Shown here: in pieces, positions 9,381 through 18,661 of the stretch
Layout: each line of letters begins with the position of its first letter
Numbering within the stretch: the first letter of the stretch is position 1
Source: Bacteroidales bacterium UBA1680
GTDB taxonomy: Bacteria; Bacteroidota; Bacteroidia; Bacteroidales; UBA932
Length of the DNA: 53,664 nucleotides
Reading direction: 5' to 3'
NCBI GenBank assembly: GCA_002320605.1
Contig: DCKG01000011.1
Location: forward strand, 1 to 53,664
The notes under the pieces: generated by a model
What the model saw: only the letters and a program-made list of their open reading frames with translations
What the model was told of the DNA's origin: nothing
Database searches by the model: none
Program-made: the position numbers and the translations under genes

Positions 9381-10981
9381 AGCGAGGAATCTTCATATTT
9401 TTAGGAATATCCTGTCTCTCCGCTCTTCCTGCGTTCTCGCAGACGGAAGAGTGGAGGGATGAATATTCCAAGCTCTCAAAATGTGCGGACTTCTCCAATC
9501 CTGCCTGGCTTACCGAAGTCAAGGGGGCGGCATCGACCGTCAGGCTCAATTTCGACAAGTCGGACGGCGGCCTGATAGACATCGGCGAATCGTCCGACTC
9601 TTGGCAAGGAGGGCTGGATGCCCGATCATTCCTGCGCATTTCCAACAGGCTACAGGCCTACGGGAGGATGGAATATGGCTATTTCCGGGGCAGCAAGATG
9701 GGAGGCCCCATCTTGCTCGACCCTTATTATAATCCCGTGAACTTTCTCGAGAGCACAGACACTACGATCGGAACCAAGATTCTGGAAAAATATTCCCTCG
9801 AAGGCGCTCTGGCATATTCATTAAATGACCGTTTGAAGCTGGCGGGCAGATTCCTATACGAGTCCGCCAATTACGCCAAGCGCAAGGATCCTCGCCCGAT
9901 CAACAAATGGATGGACATGGAGGCAGGGGTTGGCATCAAGTATTCTTTCAGGCAGGGCGGACCTGCCGCAGGCTTCGGGCTTACCTATGCCAAAACGTTG
10001 GAAACCATCGACGTAGATATTTTCGGAACACTGGACAGGAATTACTTTTATCTGGTGGACTACGGCGGAATATTCGGAAAAGTGGAGCAGATAGAGGGAG
10101 ACTATGGCTATCTTTCTACTACCACTGAAAGACCCATGTTCAACCAGTTTTTCGGCGGAAACGTCCAGGCGTGCTTACCGTTTTCGGAAAACCTGACGCT
10201 CAGGGCCGATGCCTCTCTGGCTTACAGAGAGGGGTATTTCGGTAAGAAGGCTTCCGGGTCTGTGAGATTCTGCGATTTCACCGGCTGGAAATATTTCGCA
10301 CATGCGTGGCTGGACTACAAGGCAGATAAGCTCTTCCACAGGCTGGAGGGCTCGCTCAACGTCATGACGACCGAAAACGAGGAAAACTCATGGCAGATCA
10401 CGACCAATCCAGGCGAGAATTCCAAGGTCGAATATTTCGGCAAGAACAAGGCTGGGAATAAGACCGTCGGGAAAGTGAATGTGACATATTCATTGAGCAG
10501 GAACTCCCGGAAAGGGATCCTCCCGTCTTGGGGTGCAGGCATTTCATACAGCGGCTTCTTGGTTGATCAGAAAGGAATTCTTTATCCTTTCTACAGGAAG
10601 CAGAAGCTGAACCAGAACCTCGTCAAAGCCTTCGGGCTAAAGAATATTTACTCGAAGCATGGGCTTCTGAGCATCTCCGGAGAGGTAAGGTACGCTTTCC
10701 ACGGCGACGACCTGAAGAATGAGGATGGCAGCTACGCAAGCGCATCCGGTTCTCCTCGCTCGATCGATGCATACCTCAACAAGACATTTGAATATTACAG
10801 CTCGTCCCGCCTGGGAGGCGGGCTAGGCGTCCGCTATTCCCTGGCTAAAGAAATCCGAGGGCATGAATATAATTTCTTCGCTGAAATCTCGGATTCATAT
10901 GACAACCTGACTGGCAAGGCAGAATACCTTACCGGCAACAACAGAAACAAATTACTCTTAACGATAGGATGCGATTTCTAA
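9377..10981 (+). CDS. Outer-membrane beta-barrel protein, DUF6850-like
   Basis: A signal peptide (MKRGIFIFLGISCLSALPAFSQ) precedes about 510 residues of alternating aromatic and polar strands and ends in NRNKLLLTIGCDF, a terminal phenylalanine typical of barrel proteins. The block RIDGSS-like positions seen in known barrels are not clear, so the family call rests on length, strand pattern and operon position. DUF6850 barrels are often found next to DUF4876 lipoproteins. It overlaps both neighbours (4 bases upstream, 13 bases downstream), so the three are translated as one unit. It could be a second channel or a structural partner of the receptor. Confidence 0.65.
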   Translation: MKRGIFIFLGISCLSALPAFSQTEEWRDEYSKLSKCADFSNPAWLTEVKGAASTVRLNFDKSDGGLIDIGESSDSWQGGLDARSFLRISNRLQAYGRMEYGYFRGSKMGGPILLDPYYNPVNFLESTDTTIGTKILEKYSLEGALAYSLNDRLKLAGRFLYESANYAKRKDPRPINKWMDMEAGVGIKYSFRQGGPAAGFGLTYAKTLETIDVDIFGTLDRNYFYLVDYGGIFGKVEQIEGDYGYLSTTTERPMFNQFFGGNVQACLPFSENLTLRADASLAYREGYFGKKASGSVRFCDFTGWKYFAHAWLDYKADKLFHRLEGSLNVMTTENEENSWQITTNPGENSKVEYFGKNKAGNKTVGKVNVTYSLSRNSRKGILPSWGAGISYSGFLVDQKGILYPFYRKQKLNQNLVKAFGLKNIYSKHGLLSISGEVRYAFHGDDLKNEDGSYASASGSPRSIDAYLNKTFEYYSSSRLGGGLGVRYSLAKEIRGHEYNFFAEISDSYDNLTGKAEYLTGNNRNKLLLTIGCDF

Positions 10982-13791
10982 AGAATATCCTCGCAGCCGC
11001 CCTGATGGCTGCAACTGCTTGGCTTGCTCAGGCCCAGCAGCTTCCTTCAGACCCTGAGCTAAAAACCGGAAAGCTGCCGAACGGCCTCACCTACTACATC
11101 AGACAGAACGTCAACGAAAAAGGAATAGCCGATTTCTATATAGTCCACAATGTGGGCGCCCTGCAGGAGGAAGACAACCAAGACGGGCTGGCTCATTTCC
11201 TAGAACACATGGCATTCAACGGCCTGAAACACTATCCGAAGAAAACCATGCTGGAATTCCTCGGAAAGAATGGCGTGAGATTCGGGGCGAACGTGAATGC
11301 ATTCACTTCTCGCAAAGAGACTTGCTACCACATAGACAAGGTGCCGCTCAATAGAGCGTCTTTCGTGGATTCCGTACTGATGGTCCTGCACGACTGGTCT
11401 CACGACATTCTTTGCGAGAATGATGAGCTGGATGCGGAGAGAGGAGTCATCAGGGAAGAATGGAGGCGGAGCAATGACGCCAAGCGCAGGGTCTTCAACG
11501 CCCAGACTGGCATCGTCTACCAAGGAGCGAAACCGGCGAGGCGCACCGTGCTGGGCTCGCTGGACGTAATCAATAATTTCAAGAGAGATGAGATACTGAA
11601 CTTCTACCGCAAATGGTATCGCCCGGACTTGCAGGCAATTATCATAGTGGGGGACATAGATGCCTCGGCGATGGAAGCCAAGGTCAGGAATATGTTTTCA
11701 GACATTCCTGCCGCTCAGAATCCTGCCCCGAAAGAGAGATACCTCGCTCCGGAGGCTGACGGCCCTATATTCCAGAATTACGTTGACAGCACGATTTCTT
11801 TCTTCGCGCTCAAGGCATTCTACCGTCAGCCGTTCCCGTCCGTGCGGTCCGACGAGTCTTTCTGGAAAGACCGTTTCTGCAGAGAAATGGTTTCGAGCAT
11901 AATGTCCACCAGGATGCGCCAGCAGATAGAAACCCCTGATTCCCCGATTAAATCGGCGGTGCTGGTCACCTATCCAGAGTCCAATGACTATTACGTTTCG
12001 CTGTTCACGATTCTTGGAAAGAAAGGAGCTGACCAGAAAGAGGTCTTCCGCTTCTGCGAGAGGAACGTTGAGTCGATGCTGCGGCATGGGGTTTCACAGG
12101 ATGAGGTGGATGCGGCGAAACTGCAGGAAGCGCAGCGATGGCACTTGGACAGGCCGAAGCTTGCCTCTGCGACTAAAAACAGTGAATATGTCGCTGTCTT
12201 CCATGACAATTTCATAGGAGGCTACGCCACTACAGCTCCTGCACAGATGCATGATATTCAGAAAGAGATTCTCGGCAGCATCACCATGGACGATGTTCAG
12301 CAGAGCGTCGATAAGATGTTCAAGGATTCCGATGCGATATATTCATGGTTCGGCAAGCCAGAGGATGAGCCGGAGATTCCTTCTGTGGAGGAAGTGAAGG
12401 CCATCATTGCGGAAGTCGAGGGAGGCCCTGTCGCTCCTGGATATGCCAGCATAAAGAAAGTGGACCTGAGCGTGACGGCTCCTGAAAGGACTCTAGGTAA
12501 GGCTGGGAAGAGAATCAGCCAGCTGCCGGAGACGAAGATTTGGAAGCTGGACAATGGCATCACGGTCTATTATACTCTTGTGCGCGAGGCTTCAGCCACG
12601 CCTGCCTTGTCTCTTGCCATGTATTTCAACACCGGCTACAAAGCCTTTCCACAAGACAAGATAGCCGAATCTGAATATGCTTCCACGCTCATACGCCAAT
12701 ACTCCGGCATCTGCAAGGTCTTGAACGACGGGCTTTCCAAGGATGCAGGCTTGAGCGGAGTTTCGCGGATGCTGAGAATCCAGCGCAATTCTGCCTCAAT
12801 CGTGATTTCCGCTCCGGCGGACAAGGCCGAGAACGCATTCAGGCTTGCCTCGCTATCCGTTACTGATCCTTATGTCATCGACGGGAAATCGGTTGCGATT
12901 AACCGTAAAAGAACGCTGGAGTCCCTTGGGGAGGAGAAGAAAGACGCGCAGAGATTCAACGAAATTAGCGACTCCCTCCTGCATGCCGGGCATCCTTGGC
13001 TCTGTAATATAGATTCGGCGGACGTGCTCTCTGCCGACTCCAGTTTCGTGAAGGAGATATATTCAAGGGAATACGGTCGGCTGAAAGGCATGGAAACTTA
13101 CCTCGCCAGCAGCCTTCCTGAGGCGGAGATAGAGGAATATGTCAGGAAGTACTTTTCGTCCATCACTGTTCCGGAATATTCTTGGAAAATCGCAGATGCG
13201 AAACCTTACCTTGCTACTTTCAAGGGGGGCAAGGAGTTCTCCATGACTGGGAAGAAAGTCATGAACCCGTACACTGTCGTCTATAAGCTCTATAAATCGA
13301 AGATTAAGGTCTCAGCGAGAAATCTTGCGGCGGTGGACTTCGCAGACTACATTCTGTCACAGCGTCTCCTGAATCAGATTCGTGAGGCACGCGGTGGAAC
13401 CTACACCGTTAGTTTCTCCACGACCGTCAGCGAGCGTGAGGGTGGTTATTCCGAGTCGGAGATTAGTTTCAAGACTCGTCCTGAGCTTGCCCAGACATTA
13501 ATCGGGGACATGGACGGAATCGTTGAGAAATTCTGCTCCGAAGGCCCTACGGAAAAAGAGCTCGATGAAGCTCGCACTTATCTTGTTAAGCGGCAGCGGG
13601 AACGTGATGCGGTGAAAAGGGAGTCCATGCCTCGAATCAATACGGAAGCCATCAATTTCGTCCGCAACAAAGTGGACCCTTCCATTGATCACGTGAAAGC
13701 CTACGAAGAGGTTGGCGCGAAGGAGGTCCGCAAAATAGCAGGCAGGCTGACCGGGAAAGATTCCTACACAATGACTTATACGGAGGAATGA
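10969..13791 (+). CDS. M16-family zinc protease, secreted
   Basis: M16 enzymes are zinc metallopeptidases that enclose and cut short peptides. A signal peptide (about residues 1-22) leads to the inverted zinc motif HFLEH (His76, Glu79, His80), and Glu157 lies at the expected 77-residue spacing for the third zinc ligand (DAERGVIREEW). The 940 residues form two M16 halves; the second half (about residues 530-930) lacks the HxxEH motif, as is normal. The start overlaps the barrel gene by 13 bases and the S46 gene begins one base after its stop. Acting in the periplasm or on the surface, it would trim peptides taken up by this operon. Confidence 0.93.
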   Translation: MRFLKNILAAALMAATAWLAQAQQLPSDPELKTGKLPNGLTYYIRQNVNEKGIADFYIVHNVGALQEEDNQDGLAHFLEHMAFNGLKHYPKKTMLEFLGKNGVRFGANVNAFTSRKETCYHIDKVPLNRASFVDSVLMVLHDWSHDILCENDELDAERGVIREEWRRSNDAKRRVFNAQTGIVYQGAKPARRTVLGSLDVINNFKRDEILNFYRKWYRPDLQAIIIVGDIDASAMEAKVRNMFSDIPAAQNPAPKERYLAPEADGPIFQNYVDSTISFFALKAFYRQPFPSVRSDESFWKDRFCREMVSSIMSTRMRQQIETPDSPIKSAVLVTYPESNDYYVSLFTILGKKGADQKEVFRFCERNVESMLRHGVSQDEVDAAKLQEAQRWHLDRPKLASATKNSEYVAVFHDNFIGGYATTAPAQMHDIQKEILGSITMDDVQQSVDKMFKDSDAIYSWFGKPEDEPEIPSVEEVKAIIAEVEGGPVAPGYASIKKVDLSVTAPERTLGKAGKRISQLPETKIWKLDNGITVYYTLVREASATPALSLAMYFNTGYKAFPQDKIAESEYASTLIRQYSGICKVLNDGLSKDAGLSGVSRMLRIQRNSASIVISAPADKAENAFRLASLSVTDPYVIDGKSVAINRKRTLESLGEEKKDAQRFNEISDSLLHAGHPWLCNIDSADVLSADSSFVKEIYSREYGRLKGMETYLASSLPEAEIEEYVRKYFSSITVPEYSWKIADAKPYLATFKGGKEFSMTGKKVMNPYTVVYKLYKSKIKVSARNLAAVDFADYILSQRLLNQIREARGGTYTVSFSTTVSEREGGYSESEISFKTRPELAQTLIGDMDGIVEKFCSEGPTEKELDEARTYLVKRQRERDAVKRESMPRINTEAINFVRNKVDPSIDHVKAYEEVGAKEVRKIAGRLTGKDSYTMTYTEE

Positions 13792-13792
13792 C

Positions 13793-15889
13793 ATGAATTT
13801 ATTCAAAACACTTTCGGTCATATTGCCCATATGCCTCACTCTACTGGGCGGGGAGGTTTTCCAGGCCTTTGCGGATGAGGGCATGTGGATGATCCAGGAT
13901 GTTCATGAGGCTTTGGAAAAGAATATGCAGGCGCGGGGGCTTCGTCTCTCCGCAGGGGAAATCTATAATGCAGACGCTCCTGGAGCCTCCATTTCCGATG
14001 CCGTGGTGTCGCTAGGCTTCTATTGCACCGGTAGCGTGATTTCCCGCGACGGCCTCATAATCACGAATCATCACTGTGCTTACGCCAATGTGTCGAAGCT
14101 AAGCACTCCGGAACACAATTATTTGGAAGACGGGTTCTGGGCTATGACCTCTGCGGAAGAGATTCCGATAGAAGGGGAGAGCGTCTATTTCCTCAAGAGG
14201 GTGATAGACGTGACTGAGGAATATGAGAGTCTATCTACGGAGATGTGCCGGAAGCATAAAAAAGCCGGGAGCAGGAAACTCTCTTCGATTCTTGAGAAGA
14301 AATATGCCGACGAGACAGGGCTGGAGGCAATCCTCAGCTCGATGTGGACGGGGGAGAAACGCTACATGTCTCTCTATAAGGTCTACACGGACCTTCGCCT
14401 GGTCGCCGCTCCGCCACTATGCATAGGATATTTCGGTGGAGACGAGGATAACTGGGAGTGGCCTCGGCAGAATTGCGATTTCGCCTTGTACAGAATCTAC
14501 GAGAACGGCATCCCCGTGAATTGCCAGAAAAGCCTGAAGATTTCTTTGAAGGGGTATGAGCCTGGCTCGTTCGCCATGGTCGTCGGCTACCCAGGTAGGA
14601 CTGACAGGTACTCGTCCGCTTCAAGAGTGGGTTATCTTGAGGACTACGAGCTTCCGGTCACGACTGGGCTTGAGTCTGGTCAGATAAGCATCATCCGGAA
14701 ATGGATGAATGCGGATCCGCAGGTGAGGATGAAATATTCCGACTGGTTCTTTGGCCTTTGTAATGCTCAGGAGAACAATTCAGGGATGCTGGACTGCCTT
14801 GGCCGCTTCAGAGTTTTTGGTGACAAGGAGTCGCAGGACGAGCAGTTGCAAGACTGGATTGATGGCTCCGACGATAGGAAACGAGTGTGGGGAGACTTAA
14901 TCCCGAACCTCCGCAAAGCCTACTCCGAAAGCAATGAAGGCGAGAGAAATAAGGCAATATATCGGGAGACCCTGTTCAGAGGTACTTTCATTAGCCGGTA
15001 TTGCTTCAGGGCTGCGAATGCTCACAGCTTGGATGATGCGAAGAAGTTCCTGAGGCAGGCTCTGGACGAAACCGATCCGAGGGTCGAGAAGGAGCTTCTG
15101 GCATATTCGCTCAGAGAGTACATCGAGAGGATGGATGCTAGCTATTTCGGCCCTTTCATTAAAAGGCTGCGGTCTCGGTTCGGGAATGACTGGGAGGATA
15201 TGTCTGAATATCTCTGGAATAACAGCGCTCTCTTTTCAGAGATCAAGATCAACGGCATCAAGTCGCAGGATGAGGTGAGGCGGGATCCTCTAGTGCAGTT
15301 GTTCACGGATGTCTCAATAACGGATTTCAACAATAGGAATGGCCAGATGCAGAAATGGCAGAAGGCTAATTCTCTGGAGCGGGAATATGAAAGGGCTCTC
15401 TATTGGATGCGCATAGATAAAGACATTCTGCAATATCCTGATGCGAATTCCACCATGAGAATATCTTATGGCACTGTGGGGGGCTATTCGCCGATTGACG
15501 GAACCGTTTACGGCTGGCGCACTACCACCGATGGGATACTGGAGAAATACGACGAATCCGTCCACGATTTCAACTTGAACCCTCGCCAGCTGCGCCTTCT
15601 TAGGCAAGGCCGGTGGGGCCGATGGGGTGCCTCCCGCAAGACTATGTACGTGGATTTCCTGACCGACAACGACATCACGGGCGGTAATTCGGGCAGCCCT
15701 GTGCTGGATGCCGACGGAAACCTGATAGGCCTTGCCTTCGACGGCAACAAGGAGTCTCTAGCCAGCGATGTGTCCTACACATTCGGCTATAACAAATGCA
15801 TCAACACCGACATCCGGTTCGTCCTCTGGGTCCTCGACCGCTACGGCGGCATGAAACGCATCCTCAACGAACTCACCTTCGTGAAATAG
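13793..15889 (+). CDS. S46-family dipeptidyl-peptidase, DPP7-like
   Basis: S46 peptidases remove dipeptides from peptide N-termini in the periplasm and feed asaccharolytic Bacteroidota. The catalytic triad is visible: His in TNHHCAY (92-95), Asp229 in WEWPRQNCDF and Ser633 in GGNSGSPV. Eighteen residues after the serine, in AFDGN, lies Gly651; in the characterised enzymes glycine here goes with DPP7-type preference for hydrophobic P1 residues, while arginine marks DPP11. The 698-residue length and the opening DEGMWMIQDV fit the family. It is the last gene of the operon, one base after the M16 protease stop. Specificity is inferred from one residue. Confidence 0.93.
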   Translation: MNLFKTLSVILPICLTLLGGEVFQAFADEGMWMIQDVHEALEKNMQARGLRLSAGEIYNADAPGASISDAVVSLGFYCTGSVISRDGLIITNHHCAYANVSKLSTPEHNYLEDGFWAMTSAEEIPIEGESVYFLKRVIDVTEEYESLSTEMCRKHKKAGSRKLSSILEKKYADETGLEAILSSMWTGEKRYMSLYKVYTDLRLVAAPPLCIGYFGGDEDNWEWPRQNCDFALYRIYENGIPVNCQKSLKISLKGYEPGSFAMVVGYPGRTDRYSSASRVGYLEDYELPVTTGLESGQISIIRKWMNADPQVRMKYSDWFFGLCNAQENNSGMLDCLGRFRVFGDKESQDEQLQDWIDGSDDRKRVWGDLIPNLRKAYSESNEGERNKAIYRETLFRGTFISRYCFRAANAHSLDDAKKFLRQALDETDPRVEKELLAYSLREYIERMDASYFGPFIKRLRSRFGNDWEDMSEYLWNNSALFSEIKINGIKSQDEVRRDPLVQLFTDVSITDFNNRNGQMQKWQKANSLEREYERALYWMRIDKDILQYPDANSTMRISYGTVGGYSPIDGTVYGWRTTTDGILEKYDESVHDFNLNPRQLRLLRQGRWGRWGASRKTMYVDFLTDNDITGGNSGSPVLDADGNLIGLAFDGNKESLASDVSYTFGYNKCINTDIRFVLWVLDRYGGMKRILNELTFVK

Positions 15890-16055
15890 CGGCCACGAAA
15901 CACTTTTGCGATCCATTTGCCTTCAGGCGCACTGAGACCCTGCGGTGGTCATATCTGCATAGTCGCCTATTGGAGCGGAGCTTCATCAGCCGCCATGCCA
16001 CGCCTGAGACCCTGCGATCAATCTGCCAATCCACGTCTCATACAATCATGACCTA

Positions 16056-16146
16056 GAAGGATCTGTCCGTGCAATTAGCGGGCTTGGCACTATTCATCGC
16101 AGTGGTGCGCAATGAGGCTATGCCTGCCCAGGTGTGCTTTTAGAAG
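16056..16146 (+). repeat. Interspersed repeat A, copy 1
   Basis: About 91 bases (from GAAGGATCTGTCCGTGCAAT to GGTGTGCTTTTAGAAG) match 18662-18753 on the opposite strand with roughly nine mismatches by eye. The core GGCACTATTCATCGCAGTGG is identical. The two copies face each other around hicBA, pfkB and tlpA. Confidence 0.85.
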
Positions 16147-16304
16147 CAGGGCTGGGCATGCCATTATGTTGTGCAGTGACTTCTGACGCAAACATGCGTG
16201 CCCGACAATTGCAAACGTAGGGATAGAATCGGCTCCGGATGACGAGTGGTAAGGTAATAGGAAGTGAAACAAGTTCATGATGACGTGGTGGTCGGGATGA
16301 CAGG

Positions 16305-16353
16305 GTGTATTCTTAAACACAGTGTATATTCTTTAACACAGGGTTTTGGACTT
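16305..16353 (+). repeat. Interspersed repeat B, copy 1
   Basis: Two tandem near-copies of TATTCTTAAACACAG are followed by GGGTTTTGGACTT. Related copies are at 30510-30539 (one unit) and 34831-34878 (two units). All lie in gene-free DNA. Confidence 0.8.
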
Positions 16354-16415
16354 CGTCCTCATTTTGCGGCTGCCCACTACCTGATCGTGCAATAAAAAAT
16401 GAAATGCGTGGGAAA

Positions 16416-16820
16416 TTACATGAATCTTACCAAGTTCAGCTGATCGCTGAATTCGTGTATTCCTGCTTCGATTTTCCTGATTGTCTTCTCGGACGGTTTC
16501 CTGAATCCGCTGATGTAGTGCCCAAGCTGTTTTTGGTTCACGCCTGTAATCCTCTCCAGTCCGGCCAGCGTGAAAGCATAAGCATACTCCTGTAGAAAGG
16601 ATGGGACATCATATTTGTAGGTGAAATCTGTTTCCTCGAATGTCTCTCCGGCGCTTTCAACGGCCTCCTTCATGTCTTCGTAACCGGCTTTGAAATCCTC
16701 GATTGCTTCCTTGACTGTGTTACCCGTTCCTATGATTCCATAAGGATAGTCTTTGTCCTCGACATAGACAGAAAACCGTCTGTCGCTGCCTGTCTCTATA
16801 ATTGCTGTTGCCTTTCTCAT
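16416..16820 (-). CDS. hicB: HicB-type antitoxin
   Basis: HicB neutralises the HicA mRNA-cutting toxin and represses the operon. The N-terminal half has the HicB fold pattern (AIIETGSDRRFSVYVEDKDYPYGIIGTGNTVKEAIEDFKAGYEDM, residues about 6-50). The C-terminal part is a DNA-binding helix-turn-helix (ITGVNQKQLGHYISGFRKPSEKTIRKIEAGI, about residues 91-121). At 134 residues it is a typical length. The gene lies 21 bases downstream of a hicA copy that is broken by a frameshift, so this antitoxin is probably orphaned. A promoter with an overlapping inverted repeat sits upstream of hicA. Confidence 0.88.
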   Translation of the reverse strand: MRKATAIIETGSDRRFSVYVEDKDYPYGIIGTGNTVKEAIEDFKAGYEDMKEAVESAGETFEETDFTYKYDVPSFLQEYAYAFTLAGLERITGVNQKQLGHYISGFRKPSEKTIRKIEAGIHEFSDQLNLVRFM

Positions 16821-16841
16821 CTCTCTATCTTTTTATTAGGG

Positions 16842-17029
16842 TCAAAGCTTGACCCCCGATTTATTTTCAATGTCTTTCTTTGTCCCAGGTTTAGCCTCCT
16901 CAGATTCAAGGTGACTAGTCTCAAAGAGCTTGCCTGTTATTGGACTTTTCCAAACTGGATGCCGCTTCCCTTTTCTGAAGATAAACACCCTGCTTTCATT
17001 AATTTTCTATGGATTTCAGAGTACTTCAT
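16842..17029 (-). pseudogene. hicA: HicA-type toxin gene with a one-base frameshift
   Basis: From ATG at 17029 the frame reads MKYSEIHRKLMKAGC and then leaves the family; the next frame reads FIFRKGKRHPVW, KSPITGKLFETSHLESEE and AKPGTKKDIENKSGVKL to a TGA at 16842. Joined, they give a 62-residue HicA with the conserved histidine in KRHPVW and the usual C-terminal KSGVKL. The two frames are restored by one extra T in the short T run at 16983-16985. The gene precedes hicB in the normal order. A real deletion would silence the toxin; a sequencing or assembly slip in this run is the alternative. Confidence 0.85.
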
Positions 17030-17050
17030 TTCGTATTCTATATCACAACG

Positions 17051-17081
17051 CAAAGATAGTAATTTTACTATCATTTTCAAA
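17051..17081 (-). promoter_or_regulatory. hicAB promoter with overlapping operator-like inverted repeat
   Basis: On the minus strand TTTG (17078-17081) and TATCTTTG (17051-17058) are 19 bases apart, matching the Bacteroides consensus. A 7-base inverted repeat (GATAGTA/TACTATC, 17055-17072) overlaps the -7 box and spacer. HicB antitoxins autorepress by binding such sites, so this is a likely operator. Confidence 0.75.
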
Positions 17082-17151
17082 ATGTTCTTACTGTCATTTT
17101 AACCGATGCGCATGAAGAAATTTTCGTATCTTTATCTGATAAAAAAAATCT

Positions 17152-18093
17152 ATGCGCAAGGTAATAGGAATAGGAGAGTGTGTCCTAGACATAATATTCA
17201 GGAATAACCAGCCTCAGGCGGCAGTTCCAGGCGGTTCAACCTTCAATTCGATGGTTTCGCTTGGCAGGGCTGGCATGCCAGTATATTTCATCTCCGAAAT
17301 AGGGAACAACCAGCCTGGAGCCATCATCCTTGACTTCATGAAAGAGAATGGGGTCAGCACTGAATATGTCAACGTGCTGCCGGTGAAGCAGCCTATATCG
17401 ATGGCATTCCTGAACGAGAAAAATGACGCCGAATACAGCTTCTACCGCGATGCCATGGATGTACACCCGGATTTCAAGCACCCCCTCATCGAGCCTGGAG
17501 ACATCGTTCTGTTCGGCTCCTTCTTCGCGCTGAATCCAGCCATACGGCCGCAGGTGAAGGCTTTTCTTGAATATGCCAAAGTGCATGGCGCCATACTGTA
17601 TTACGACGTAAATTTTCGTCCGTCGCATAGGAAAGACCTTGGCAACGTGCTGGGCAACGTTGATGAGAATTATGAATATGCCGATGTCGTGCGTGGCAGC
17701 GATCAGGATTTCATCACCCTTTACGGCATGGATGATCCCGATAAGGTATATTCAGAGAAGATTCTTCCTCGCTGCCAGAATTTCATCTGCACTAAGTCAG
17801 TAGAACCTATAGAAGTTCGCAGCCTTCTTGCGACTGCTGCCCCCGAGGCAGGAAATATCTTCAAGAAGGCGTATCCGGTTGCACCGGTCGAGACCGTTAG
17901 TACCATCGGCGCAGGCGACAGCTTCAACGCTGGCTTCATCTACGGCCTGTCCAAACTTGCACCAGAGCCATATCTCCGCCTGGCCGAAACCCAGTGGGAC
18001 AACCTGATAGCCATAGCCCAGGCCTTCTCCGCAAACTGTTGCACCAGCATGTACAATTACGTCACCCAAGACTTCGCAAAATCTCTGAAATAA
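17152..18093 (+). CDS. PfkB-family carbohydrate kinase, fructokinase-like
   Basis: PfkB (ribokinase) enzymes phosphorylate sugars with ATP in the cytoplasm. The product has the glycine-rich N-terminal block (VPGGSTFNSMVSLGRAG, about residues 24-40) and the second signature TIGAGDSFNAGF, where Asp256 is the catalytic base. The sugar-lid region and 313-residue length fit the family, and the sequence looks closest to fructokinase-like Bacteroidota members. The substrate cannot be read from sequence. It is followed after 4 bases by a thioredoxin-like gene, so the two form an operon. Confidence 0.92.
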   Translation: MRKVIGIGECVLDIIFRNNQPQAAVPGGSTFNSMVSLGRAGMPVYFISEIGNNQPGAIILDFMKENGVSTEYVNVLPVKQPISMAFLNEKNDAEYSFYRDAMDVHPDFKHPLIEPGDIVLFGSFFALNPAIRPQVKAFLEYAKVHGAILYYDVNFRPSHRKDLGNVLGNVDENYEYADVVRGSDQDFITLYGMDDPDKVYSEKILPRCQNFICTKSVEPIEVRSLLATAAPEAGNIFKKAYPVAPVETVSTIGAGDSFNAGFIYGLSKLAPEPYLRLAETQWDNLIAIAQAFSANCCTSMYNYVTQDFAKSLK

Positions 18094-18097
18094 TATT

Positions 18098-18640
18098 ATG
18101 AAAGCCTTATTAAAACTATTTTCTGCAATATTCCTGATGATCTTTCCCACCCTCAGCCTCATGGCACAAGAGGAAACGAAGGATTATGACGCCGAATATG
18201 CCGTAACCCTCCTGAAGCCAAGTGCCACAGCGCCGGATTTCACGCTCAAGACGAGCGAAGGCAAGAATTTCAGCCTCAGTTCCCTGAAAGGACATTACAT
18301 CGTGCTGGATTTCTGGGCGTCTTGGTGCCCGGACTGCAGGAAGGAAATTCCGAACGTGCTGCGAATGTACAAGGAATATGCACCCAAAGGCGTCAAGTTC
18401 GTGGGAATATCCTTCGATGACAAGGCAGATCAATGGAAAGATGCCATCAAGAAGCATGATCTCAAATATATTCAAGTGAGCGAGCTCAAGCGCATGCGAG
18501 ACTCGCAAATCGCAAAGACCTATGGCATAAAATGGATTCCATCCATGTACCTGATAGGACCTGACGGAAAGATTCTCGTCAGCACGGTGATGTCCGACAA
18601 GATTGAGAAAGCCCTCGCCGAAGCCTTCGAATCACGTTAA
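18098..18640 (+). CDS. TlpA-like secreted thioredoxin
   Basis: A signal peptide (about residues 1-23, ending LMAQ) leads to a thioredoxin fold with the active site FWASWCPDC (Cys77 and Cys80) and the cis-proline region IKWIPSMYLIGPDGKIL. The 180-residue length and the ATAPDFTLKTSEGKNFSLSSLKG opening fit the TlpA/ResA group, which reduces disulfides outside the cytoplasm. It lies 4 bases after the sugar kinase gene. That pairing is not a pathway I can name; both may simply share a promoter. A bidirectional terminator follows. Confidence 0.9.
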   Translation: MKALLKLFSAIFLMIFPTLSLMAQEETKDYDAEYAVTLLKPSATAPDFTLKTSEGKNFSLSSLKGHYIVLDFWASWCPDCRKEIPNVLRMYKEYAPKGVKFVGISFDDKADQWKDAIKKHDLKYIQVSELKRMRDSQIAKTYGIKWIPSMYLIGPDGKILVSTVMSDKIEKALAEAFESR

Positions 18641-18661
18641 TCTGGTACCTGGAAGCCACTT

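Larger units (their letters stand above)
15890..16415. other. Gene-free stretch rich in short repeats
   Basis: I see no convincing gene. The phrase GAGACCCTGCG occurs twice (about 15934 and 16005). A 91-base interspersed repeat lies at 16056-16146 and a tandem AAACAC-type repeat at 16305-16353; both have further copies in the window. Scattered GATGACG words (for example near 16218, 16279 and 16296) match words in other gene-free regions. Confidence 0.6.
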
